Source of the DNA: Streptomyces cyaneus
Lineage (GTDB): Bacteria; Actinomycetota; Actinomycetes; Streptomycetales; Streptomycetaceae
Reading direction: 5' to 3'
DNA length: 64,000 nt
Assembly (NCBI RefSeq): GCF_004028635.1
Contig: NZ_RQJW01000003.1
Location: 496,001 to 560,000 of the forward strand
Made by a program: the position numbers and the translations under genes. Positions 58,301-64,000 of the stretch are shown in pieces (within the stretch, counting starts at the first letter, position 1; the number at the start of each line of letters is the position of its first letter). The notes below the pieces were generated by a model. The model was given only the letters and a program-made list of their open reading frames with translations. It did not search any database and was not told the DNA's origin.

Positions 58301-58861
58301 CCCCATGTGCCGCTGGCCCGCTGCGTGGCCTCGGGGCTGCGCCGACTGCCGTCCTATCGCGGAGCCACACTGCTGCGCACCACGTTGAGCGAGGCGGAGT
58401 GGCAGTGGTACGGCAAGCGCCGGCTTGTCACCGAGTGGGCATTCTGCTCCGCGCTGACCGCCGCGCATCCCGAGATGGCCGGCGACGTCGACGTACTGAT
58501 CTGGTCGATGACCGCCCGCCGAACCGCCCTGCTGGACCCGACCGTTCCCGACCGTGTGCTCTACCTGCCCGGCACCAGTTTCAAGGTGCTCGGGGTGCGC
58601 GACGAGGAACGGCGCGTGCTGTTGCTGCGGGAGCTGACGGGCCCTGAGATCGGCGCGGACGGGAGCGTCGACATCCGGCGGCTCCCGCTGGACGACCTCG
58701 CGATGGCCGGGCTGGAGCAGGCCGGCACCGAGTGGCGGGACGCCAAGCCCGTCGTACGGCTCCCGGCGACGGCCCTCGGCTCCCTCCGCAATCCACCGGG
58801 GCTGATCGTGACCGGCCGTGGCGCCGGCACCGCACCACCCAGAAAGGGAACGACGCCATGA
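55376..58861 (+). CDS. large T7SS-locus protein: GVPG-rich linker and degenerate ADP-ribosyltransferase-like end
   Basis: This 1161-residue protein has no signal peptide. Residues ~1-435 form one or two unrecognised alpha/beta domains. Residues ~440-885 are low complexity, first Gly/Ala/Val/Pro with irregular GVPGxxxG units (densest at ~570-710), then Ala/Pro. Residues ~895-1161 look like an ADP-ribosyltransferase fold: Arg995 in SYRGATL, a middle strand VDVLIWSMT, and VLYLPGTSFKVLGV near the end. The usual catalytic ExE before that strand is Pro1058-Asp1059-Arg1060. It overlaps the AAA gene by ATGA. ATG at 55376 has GGGGGCGGG upstream. Function unknown. Confidence 0.75.
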   Translation: MVQLDRGSRGSSRAALECRSIGGALLVHPAGKINPQLHAFAGGLAHDPEHTLVVVDLPEDPPAEDWESVASLLKRRGRSFRVIIGRPSRETAMTAGQLLADRLERTVLTPDGWVLPAAGGVLFVPEAAGSGWLGFQPRRSSTWARLGRPKHTLQVSRRFPVPKWDHAVPEGSFATSANGTAEPVPGGVWVRRTDQPASEQDVHRRRLAASLLCQSDRLVVVLGCPGGANLSLEDIERFWGRVTPAARPLVRFTAYGPVAVPKGSALGQVLADRFGQQVTVYAGLPTVGEPGTDGAQIRVLTTDGTPGPPAFVRELVYRPAVAPGSAAPPPELRGRRRPADGLPEVSSGVYEYAPDAVLEVTQSGLWLRPPAAASDAPAVHRVPADPGVTVIHFDAGTPESAERMRTLAEEVRRKLDPTLAETCRVLPAPQHTAEKNSGAAPSPRGGAGAPGVAAGVAGPGPVSLAGEPAQVAGVRAPVPGSGVSDASASGVGEPGPATEVPGAARPAAGERGGASGVQETASRPAADRTGPAAQAPGAVVGEHGSAAEAVASTSGRIGPAGGFPGAEGGVSGPAGAVPGPATGIPGTTSGVPGADGGASTPASDVPGLSAEMPGTASGAPGAGNGVSTPAGVDVRGPATGGVPGANGVMPGAESGVPGTQGGVPGADGGVPGAEGGVSRTASGVPGADASVPGTEGGVPSTASGVPGPGPAPVVGASGSEGSAPEPAVGRSGSAAEVLEATPVPGVGESGAAPATSAVVAPDAAAPVGPAASGGRQAQASMPAPAPLRPRSLRLESAPPPGAASAESAEAAPAGAGTVDPGPVADPAPQPAATPSPAPPPAAAPTSARTSTPPPGPAAAPAPPGTPAPAPTPTPAARPRAQRPAVRMQPVPAPDACAVPPERGIEQERTWLRRTLKEQYDSAANHVARVLSESPGLRGGSKQSADDVVTDLVAVRLYLAGGTDRIDSAVRGATVGPHVPLARCVASGLRRLPSYRGATLLRTTLSEAEWQWYGKRRLVTEWAFCSALTAAHPEMAGDVDVLIWSMTARRTALLDPTVPDRVLYLPGTSFKVLGVRDEERRVLLLRELTGPEIGADGSVDIRRLPLDDLAMAGLEQAGTEWRDAKPVVRLPATALGSLRNPPGLIVTGRGAGTAPPRKGTTP

Positions 58862-61800
58862 CGAGGCAGGTCCTGCTGGTCTCCCGAGACCGTCCCGGCG
58901 CCTACCAGTCCATAGGCGAGGCACTGCGCGCCGCTTCGGACGGCGCGGTGATCACCGTGGCCGCGGGGACGTACGAGGAACCCCTGGTCATCACGCGCAT
59001 GGTGACCATCTCCGCCGCGAGCGGCGGGGGCGACGTGCGGATCCATGTGGGCTCGGGCAGCGCCGTCGTCGTCGACGCCGAGGCGGTGCAGCTCTCCGGT
59101 CTGACGATCTCCGGCGGGGACGACGACACGGCCGCCGTGGAGATCCGGCGCGGCGAGGCCGCACTCGACGCCTGCCGGATCACCGGTGCGGGGTGGACGG
59201 CGATCCTGGCGTGGCATCAGGGAACGCTGGTGGCACGCGACTGCCGGATCGACGAGGCGCAGGGCGCCGGCATCGTGGTGACCTCGCCCGGTGGCAACAC
59301 GGTCGAGAAGACCGTCGTGCAGGAGACCACCTCGTCCGCGATCGTGGTCGCCGAGGGCGGGCGGCTGGCGGTCCGGGAGAGCGTCATCGACCGGGCGGGC
59401 GGCAACGGCATCTGCGTCAACGGCAACGGGCGCGCGGAGGTCAAGGACACGGCGATCACCGCAAGCGGCAAGCCGGCGCTGGTCGTCGAGCAGAACGGCG
59501 CGGCGACCGTGTCGGGCGTCACCGTGACCGAGAGCGCGAGCGTGGACGCGTACCTCACCGGCAAGGGCCGGATCACCCTCACCGGCTGCCGGTTCTCCGG
59601 TGCCGGCGCGGAGTCGGTGCACATCGCCGGCGGTTCGGCCCCGCTGCTCAAGGGGTGCGGCGTCTCCGCCCCGGGCGGAACCGCCGTCCGGATCACCGGG
59701 AAGTCGCGGCCCCGGCTGGAGAACTGCGAGATCACGCGGGCGTCGGTGGGTGTGAGCGTGGAGGGCGGCAGCACGGTCGCCCTCAAGCAGCTGGCCGTAC
59801 GCGAGGCGGCCCAGGCGGCCGTGCTCGTCGCGGAGGGCGCCGCCGTCGAGGCGGAACAGCTGACGGTGGCGGAGGGTGCCGGCATCGGGCTGCGGGTGGC
59901 GGGCGGCGCCAAGGTCATGGTGCGGGACAGCGAGATCGCCACGGACCGGGCGAACGCGGTGGAGCTGACCGAGAAGGGCACCGGCAGGTTCCAGGAACTG
60001 CGCCTGCGCACCGCAGGCGGCTGTGGGTTCTCGCTGACCGACGGGGCCGAGGCTGAGGTGGTGTCCGCCCGGCTCCAGGGCTGCGAGGTCCTCGTCGGGA
60101 AGGACTCCGCGCTCACCGTGCGGGACAGCGAGATCGCCGGCTCCGGAACCGACGCGATCCGGGTGACCGGTGGCGGATCGGTCACGGCCATCGGGTGCCG
60201 GGTGCACAGCGCCCGCGGGCACGGCGTCAACATCCAGGCGACCGCGCGGGCCGAGGTCAGCAACTGCGTGATCTTCGACAACGCCGGGGACGGCGTACGC
60301 ACCAACACCGAGGAGCCGGTCAGCGTCCGTGACTGCGAAGTGCGCGACAACGGCGGCCTGCAGGTCCACCAGCTCCGGGACAACCCTCAGTTCTCGGCCG
60401 GCAACCTGACCGGCGGCGACCGGCAGGACAAGTCCGGGCGGGCCGCGTCGAAGGGGCGGCAGCGGCAGGAGGACGGCGCCGAACGGTCCGAAGCGTCGGA
60501 GACCGCTCAGCACACCGGCACCGGACCGCTCGCCGAACTCGACGCGCTGGTCGGGCTGGAGAGCGTCAAGCACGAGGTCACCAGCCTCATCAACCTCAAC
60601 AAGATGGCCCAGCGCCGGGAGGAGATGGGACTGCCCATGCCTCCGATGAGCCGGCACCTGGTGTTCGCCGGCCCACCGGGCACCGGCAAGACCACCGTGG
60701 CCCGGCTCTACGGCGCGGTCCTCGCCGAACTGGGCATCCTCAGCAAGGGCCACATCGTGGAGGTCGCGCGCGCCGACCTCGTCGCGCAGTACATCGGCGC
60801 CACGGCCATCAAGACCACGGAGGTCGTCACCAAGGCGATCGGCGGTGTGCTCTTCATCGACGAGGCCTACACCCTGACCAGCCAGGCCAAGGGAAGCGGC
60901 CCCGACTTCGGTCAGGAGGCCGTCGAGACCCTCATGAAGCTCATGGAGGACCACCGCGACGAGATCGTGGTCATCGTCGCGGGCTACTCCGAGCAGATGG
61001 ACCAGTTCCTGTCCTCCAACCCCGGCATGGCGTCACGTTTCTCCCGCACCGTCGAGTTCCCCAACTACTCGGTGGACGAGCTGGTGACGATCGTCCGGGG
61101 CCTGTGCGGCAAGCACTACTACGAGCTCACCGATTCCGCGCTGGAGGCCCTCACCACCTACTTCGAACGGACCCCGAAGGGGCCGACATTCGGCAACGGC
61201 CGGGTGGCCCGCCAGTTGTTCGAGTCGATGATCAACCGTCAGGCATCCCGGCTGGCCACTCATCCGCCCACCGCGGACTCGGAGTTCACGCGTCTGACGG
61301 CGGACGACGTGGAGAAGCCGCCCGGGTTGGAGCCCGCCGCTTCCGGTGGCGGGGACAACCGGCAGCCGCAGGAGCCGCGCAGCAGCCGGCGCATCGCGAA
61401 CCTGGTCGGGCTGGAGGCGGTCCGCACCTCGCTCCTCGAACGGCTCGCCGGGCTCACGGAGCTGCGCCGGCAGCGTCAGCCGGTCGCGGGGCTGATGAAC
61501 CTCGTGTTCGCGGGCAAGGAGGGCAGCGGCCGCGGGGCGGTGGCCGGGCTGTACGCGCGGTGCCTCGCCGAGTACGGGCTGCTGGAGACCGGCGCGGTGC
61601 ACCGGCAGGCCCTCTCCGAGTTCCCGGCGGGTTGGCGGGAGCAGGCCGAGACGTTCGCCGCCGCCGTCTTCGACGAGGCCGCCGGCGGCCTGCTGCTGCT
61701 CGAACTCGACCAGGCCTTCCAGACCCGCCCGGAGTCGGAGCGCGCTGCCGTGATGAGCGCGCTGCGGGCGGCAGCGGACGGCAACGGCGAGGTGGCGCTG

Positions 61801-62208
61801 GTGCTGTGCGGCGAGGAGGCACTGCTGGCGGAGGCCCTGAACGCGCGCCCGGGCTCCGAACTGGCCTCCTGCTTCGCCGAGTACCTGCCGTTCGCCGACT
61901 ATTCGGGAGCGGAGCTGGCCGAGCTGTCGTGGCGTTATCTGACGGCACGTGGATTCACCGTCGACGCCCCGGTGCGCAACTCGCTCGCCGAGCACTTCAC
62001 CGAGTCTCCGCCCCCGGCGGGCGCGTACGGGGCGCACCGGTTCGCCGAACGTCTGGCCGCCGCCGACTCCCCCGCGATCCGGCCGGCCGCCCGGACGGAC
62101 GCCGACACCGACACAAGCACCGGCACCGCCGACGCAGGCGCAGGCGCAGGTCAGGTGCCTCCTGAAGAGGGCAGTCCGGCCCTGGCGGAGGCGGGCGCGG
62201 GGGCCTGA
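58858..62208 (+). CDS. eccA: EccA-like AAA+ protein with N-terminal beta-helix domain
   Basis: This 1116-residue protein has three parts. Residues ~1-500 are a right-handed parallel beta-helix, with an opening like pectin-active enzymes (YQSIGEALRAASDGAVITVAAGTY) and about 20 coils of ~23 residues. A charged linker (~515-555) follows. An AAA+ CbxX/CfqX domain has Walker A GPPGTGKT (605-612) and Walker B FIDEA (from 666). A second AAA-like domain (~845-1060) has the P-loop degenerated to GKEGSGRG (886-893). EccA proteins of mycobacteria have TPR repeats, not a beta-helix, before the AAA domain. ATGA overlap with the preceding gene. Confidence 0.85.
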   Translation: MTRQVLLVSRDRPGAYQSIGEALRAASDGAVITVAAGTYEEPLVITRMVTISAASGGGDVRIHVGSGSAVVVDAEAVQLSGLTISGGDDDTAAVEIRRGEAALDACRITGAGWTAILAWHQGTLVARDCRIDEAQGAGIVVTSPGGNTVEKTVVQETTSSAIVVAEGGRLAVRESVIDRAGGNGICVNGNGRAEVKDTAITASGKPALVVEQNGAATVSGVTVTESASVDAYLTGKGRITLTGCRFSGAGAESVHIAGGSAPLLKGCGVSAPGGTAVRITGKSRPRLENCEITRASVGVSVEGGSTVALKQLAVREAAQAAVLVAEGAAVEAEQLTVAEGAGIGLRVAGGAKVMVRDSEIATDRANAVELTEKGTGRFQELRLRTAGGCGFSLTDGAEAEVVSARLQGCEVLVGKDSALTVRDSEIAGSGTDAIRVTGGGSVTAIGCRVHSARGHGVNIQATARAEVSNCVIFDNAGDGVRTNTEEPVSVRDCEVRDNGGLQVHQLRDNPQFSAGNLTGGDRQDKSGRAASKGRQRQEDGAERSEASETAQHTGTGPLAELDALVGLESVKHEVTSLINLNKMAQRREEMGLPMPPMSRHLVFAGPPGTGKTTVARLYGAVLAELGILSKGHIVEVARADLVAQYIGATAIKTTEVVTKAIGGVLFIDEAYTLTSQAKGSGPDFGQEAVETLMKLMEDHRDEIVVIVAGYSEQMDQFLSSNPGMASRFSRTVEFPNYSVDELVTIVRGLCGKHYYELTDSALEALTTYFERTPKGPTFGNGRVARQLFESMINRQASRLATHPPTADSEFTRLTADDVEKPPGLEPAASGGGDNRQPQEPRSSRRIANLVGLEAVRTSLLERLAGLTELRRQRQPVAGLMNLVFAGKEGSGRGAVAGLYARCLAEYGLLETGAVHRQALSEFPAGWREQAETFAAAVFDEAAGGLLLLELDQAFQTRPESERAAVMSALRAAADGNGEVALVLCGEEALLAEALNARPGSELASCFAEYLPFADYSGAELAELSWRYLTARGFTVDAPVRNSLAEHFTESPPPAGAYGAHRFAERLAAADSPAIRPAARTDADTDTSTGTADAGAGAGQVPPEEGSPALAEAGAGA

Positions 62209-62341
62209 CGGGAGTCGTCGGGGCAACGATCGCTGGTGGACGGGGCAAGGGAGAGCGAATGCGGTTCCTTTGGCCCCCGCCATTCGAGAAGGTATGACCA
62301 GGCGGTTCAGAAGGAACCCGCACCAAGAACTGGAGGCCTCG

Positions 62342-62677
62342 ATGGCGGGCAATATGACACAGGTCGACCTTGCTGGACTTCAGAAGGCCATCAACGTCTT
62401 CTCGAACGGCGTCGCCAACTTCGACGGCCAGTACAAGGCGATGGCCACGACGGTCGGCAACATTCAGTCCGTGTGGACCGGCCAGGCGTTCATGGCATTC
62501 GACCGGGCGCTGCAGAACTGGCTCGTCGACTTCAACAAGGTGATCACGGTGCTCAACGGCATGGAGAACGCCCTGAGCCAGAACACCAGCATCCTGACGC
62601 AGACGAACGAGGAGACCATCCAGAAGGCCCAGCAGGCCGCCGCCGGGATCACCACCCCGACGCTCCCCGGATTCTAG
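62342..62677 (+). CDS. esxA: WXG100-family protein, first of the Esx pair
   Basis: This 111-residue all-helical protein has the WXG turn Trp45-Thr46-Gly47 (SVWTGQA) between two long helices. The C-terminal ~25 residues are a flexible tail (QQAAAGITTPTLPGF) without a YxxxD/E signal. It is probably secreted as a heterodimer with the next gene product, which does carry the signal. GGAGG lies six bases before the ATG. Esx proteins are the main substrates of EccC-driven secretion. Which of the pair is EsxA or EsxB by name is a guess. Confidence 0.92.
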   Translation: MAGNMTQVDLAGLQKAINVFSNGVANFDGQYKAMATTVGNIQSVWTGQAFMAFDRALQNWLVDFNKVITVLNGMENALSQNTSILTQTNEETIQKAQQAAAGITTPTLPGF

Positions 62678-62693
62678 TAAGTCCCCTTTCAGT

Positions 62694-62732
62694 CAGCTCT
62701 CACAGCCAGCTTTCACAGCCGGTTTTCACAGC
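62694..62732 (+). repeat. three 13-bp tandem repeats between the two esx genes
   Basis: CAGCTCTCACAGC, CAGCTTTCACAGC and CGGTTTTCACAGC lie in tandem (62694-62732), directly before the AGGAG of the second esx gene. The right-hand TCACAGC is constant. They may space or regulate translation of the second esx gene. Confidence 0.75.
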
Positions 62733-62744
62733 CAGGAGAAGAAC

Positions 62745-63035
62745 ATGGCAGATTACAGTCTTCAGTTTGACGGCCTCGAGTCCGCGGTCACGGAAATGAG
62801 CCGGATTTCCAAGCAGATCAACGACTTCCTGGAGGAACTGCAGAGCGGCACGATGCAGGCCATCACTGAGTGGGAGAGCGGCGCGCGCGACCTGTTCGAC
62901 AGCCAGCGCAGCGTCTGGGCCACGGCCGCCAACGACATGACCGTGCAGGCCGCCAACGCCCAGAACTCGCTGACCCAGATCATCGGCCAGTACGCCGATG
63001 GCGAGAGGTCCGGCGTCAACATCTGGAACCGCTGA
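62745..63035 (+). CDS. esxB: WXG100-family protein, second of the Esx pair, with secretion signal
   Basis: This 96-residue helical-hairpin protein has Trp43 at the turn as Trp-Glu-Ser-Gly, a one-residue variation on WXG. The C-terminal helix carries the type VII signal YxxxE as Tyr83...Glu87 (YADGE). Length is exactly that of classical WXG100 proteins. AGGAG lies seven bases before the ATG. It ends in TGATG, sharing the stop with the start of the next gene. It is the likely signal-bearing partner of the upstream Esx protein. Confidence 0.92.
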   Translation: MADYSLQFDGLESAVTEMSRISKQINDFLEELQSGTMQAITEWESGARDLFDSQRSVWATAANDMTVQAANAQNSLTQIIGQYADGERSGVNIWNR

Positions 63036-63568
63036 TGCCGGATACACATTCGCTGAACTGGGAACCCAGGGAGAAGAAGCCGCCGCCCCCTCCTCCCAAG
63101 GAGTGGGACCCGACGACGTTCCACGCGCCGCACACACGGTCCGGACCTGAGACGCACGACCCCACGCCGCCGCCGGTTCCGGGTGGTTCGGGCAACGGGC
63201 GCAGGACCTCGGTCGACACGCCGTCCATGGAACTCTTCGCCGAGAACATGGACAAGCTCGCGGATCCGGTGAAGCAGGCGTACCAGAAGCTCATGGAGCT
63301 CCAGCGGGTCAATCCCGGAGCCTTCTACGACGCCTATATGCTCCGGCAGGTCTCCTGCGGCGCCAACGGCGACACGGGGCTCCAGAACACATACCTCAAG
63401 ATTCTCCACGATCTCGGTCAGGGTCTGGCAGACATCAGCACCGGCATGCGCCAGCTGAGTGCGAAGTACAAGACCACCGAAGAAGAGGCCAAGATGACGG
63501 CCGAGGATCTGAACAAGGCGATGCAGTCCGCTCAGAGCGATTTCACCAAGCTCGGTACCGGCGGATGA
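63035..63568 (+). CDS. proline-rich helical T7SS-locus protein with YxxxE motif
   Basis: This 177-residue protein starts at the A of TGATG overlapping the esx stop. The first ~60 residues are Pro-rich and disordered (KKPPPPPPKEW, PTPPPVPGG), and ~65-177 are helical. No WXG turn is seen, but YKTTE (Tyr145...Glu149) fits the YxxxD/E secretion signal. It has no signal peptide or membrane segment. It is probably a secreted substrate or partner of the locus. No family was recognised. Confidence 0.75.
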   Translation: MPDTHSLNWEPREKKPPPPPPKEWDPTTFHAPHTRSGPETHDPTPPPVPGGSGNGRRTSVDTPSMELFAENMDKLADPVKQAYQKLMELQRVNPGAFYDAYMLRQVSCGANGDTGLQNTYLKILHDLGQGLADISTGMRQLSAKYKTTEEEAKMTAEDLNKAMQSAQSDFTKLGTGG

Positions 63569-63592
63569 GAACAAGCTATACGGCTGCCTGTG

Positions 63593-63627
63593 GCGGCGTC
63601 AGGTGTCCCTGGACCTGACGCCGCTTT
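63593..63627 (+). terminator. hairpin terminator after the esx genes
   Basis: GCGGCGTCAGGT (63593-63604) and ACCTGACGCCGC (63613-63624) form a perfect 12-bp stem with an 8-base loop, followed by TTT. It lies 24 bases after the proline-rich gene. It can end the esx transcript and reduce read-through to the next gene. Confidence 0.75.
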
Positions 63628-63668
63628 AGGCGTTTGCCCATACAGGCACGAACGAGAGCGTCGATGTC

Positions 63669-64000
63669 ATGGCAACAAAGAAGGACTACAACTCCGGCAA
63701 CACCACGCAGGCGGACAACAAGGCCGGTATCTTCGGCAACAACTCCGTCATGGGGTCGCCGAACGACTACGACACCTGGGACTGGAAGCAGATCGAGGCC
63801 GTCATCGTCGGCGCTTCCAACCTGGCGTCCGGTCAGGAGCAGGACCGGGCGCACAGCGTGGCCACCCCGCAGAGCCTCTACGACGCCGGTAACGCGTTCC
63901 AGTTCGTGCAAGAAGTCCTGCAGATGGTGTCGGAGAACCTCGTCGCGCAGGCCAAAGCGCTGGCCGGCAACACGGACTCGCCGTGGCAGGGCACTGCGGC
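63669..64000 (+). CDS. start of a longer WXG-type T7SS substrate (partial)
   Basis: The frame from ATG 63669 is open to the end of the window (110 residues). It begins MATKKDYNSGNTTQADNKAG, followed by an acidic aromatic segment with DYDTWDWKQIEAVIVG. A long helix follows, then SPWQG, where Trp106-Gln107-Gly108 is a WXG turn. The pattern of a ~105-residue first helical part before WXG resembles longer PPE/LXG-like or WXG-domain substrates rather than classical WXG100 proteins. A GAGAG site precedes the ATG. The rest is outside the window. Confidence 0.75.
   Translation, partial: MATKKDYNSGNTTQADNKAGIFGNNSVMGSPNDYDTWDWKQIEAVIVGASNLASGQEQDRAHSVATPQSLYDAGNAFQFVQEVLQMVSENLVAQAKALAGNTDSPWQGTA

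Noticed and set aside
58561..60954. 797-codon minus-strand frame opposite the beta-helix region
   Set aside because: This is a shadow of the repetitive plus-strand coding sequence, with no start context or recognisable motif.
63593..63892. Plus-strand frame overlapping the last terminator and the WXG gene
   Set aside because: It begins inside the terminator hairpin and is out of frame with the clear WXG-type gene starting at 63669.

Overview
The window is high-GC chromosomal DNA from an actinobacterium, most likely a Streptomyces. The evidence is strong codon-position GC bias, frequent GTG starts, many 4-base ATGA/GTGA gene overlaps, a two-copy 'GGGGCGCGGGGAACTGCGCG' type intergenic element, galactan-degrading enzymes and a type VII secretion locus of the Streptomyces kind. 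No rRNA, tRNA, CRISPR array, insertion sequence or prophage was seen.

Layout. (1) 1-5.5 kb: tail of a methyltransferase, a short Rho factor, a secreted D,D-carboxypeptidase and two polyprenol-phosphomannose-type mannosyltransferases (minus strand). (2) 5.7-11.5 kb, minus strand: an amide/acidic amino acid utilisation cluster (FadR-type regulator, APC permease, asparaginase, aspartate ammonia-lyase, glutaminase). (3) 11.5-15 kb: UppP, a CrcB-DUF190-CrcB fluoride-exporter operon, an SRPBCC protein and an ArsR-like regulator. (4) 15-23.2 kb: a galactan utilisation locus. A secreted GH53 endo-galactanase and a GH42 beta-galactosidase lie on the minus strand, facing an ABC sugar importer plus LacI regulator on the plus strand. 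A LacI-type operator sits on the importer promoter. (5) 23.3-25.1 kb: VOC protein, MarR and LysR regulators.

(6) 25.2-34.3 kb: an organosulfur operon. It is headed by a 28-codon leader peptide ending in Cys-Cys, followed by a hydrolase, a two-domain sulfurtransferase, an SsuCBA-type importer with two different binding proteins, two flavin monooxygenases and an FAD-linked oxidase, closed by a strong terminator. (7) 34.4-47.2 kb: assorted metabolism. It holds an SseB-like protein, an HpaB/HsaA-like flavin monooxygenase, a phosphoribosyltransferase-hydrolase fusion, a membrane peptidoglycan-binding protein, an NCS1 permease / cysteine hydrolase / S51 peptidase operon, a DJ-1/PfpI protein with a divergent LysR, and a two-subunit molybdenum hydroxylase. 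There are also two decayed genes (a lipase and a second copy of the peptidoglycan-binding protein).

(8) 47.8-64 kb: a type VII (ESX) secretion locus. A response-regulator-like protein without a recognisable phospho-acceptor Asp is followed by EccC, EccD, EccB, a 1161-residue protein with a GVPG-rich linker and a degenerate ADP-ribosyltransferase-like end, a beta-helix/AAA+ EccA-like fusion, two WXG100 proteins, a proline-rich helical protein and the start of a longer WXG protein that runs off the window. The most interesting items are the T7SS accessory proteins and the Cys-codon leader controlling the sulfur operon.
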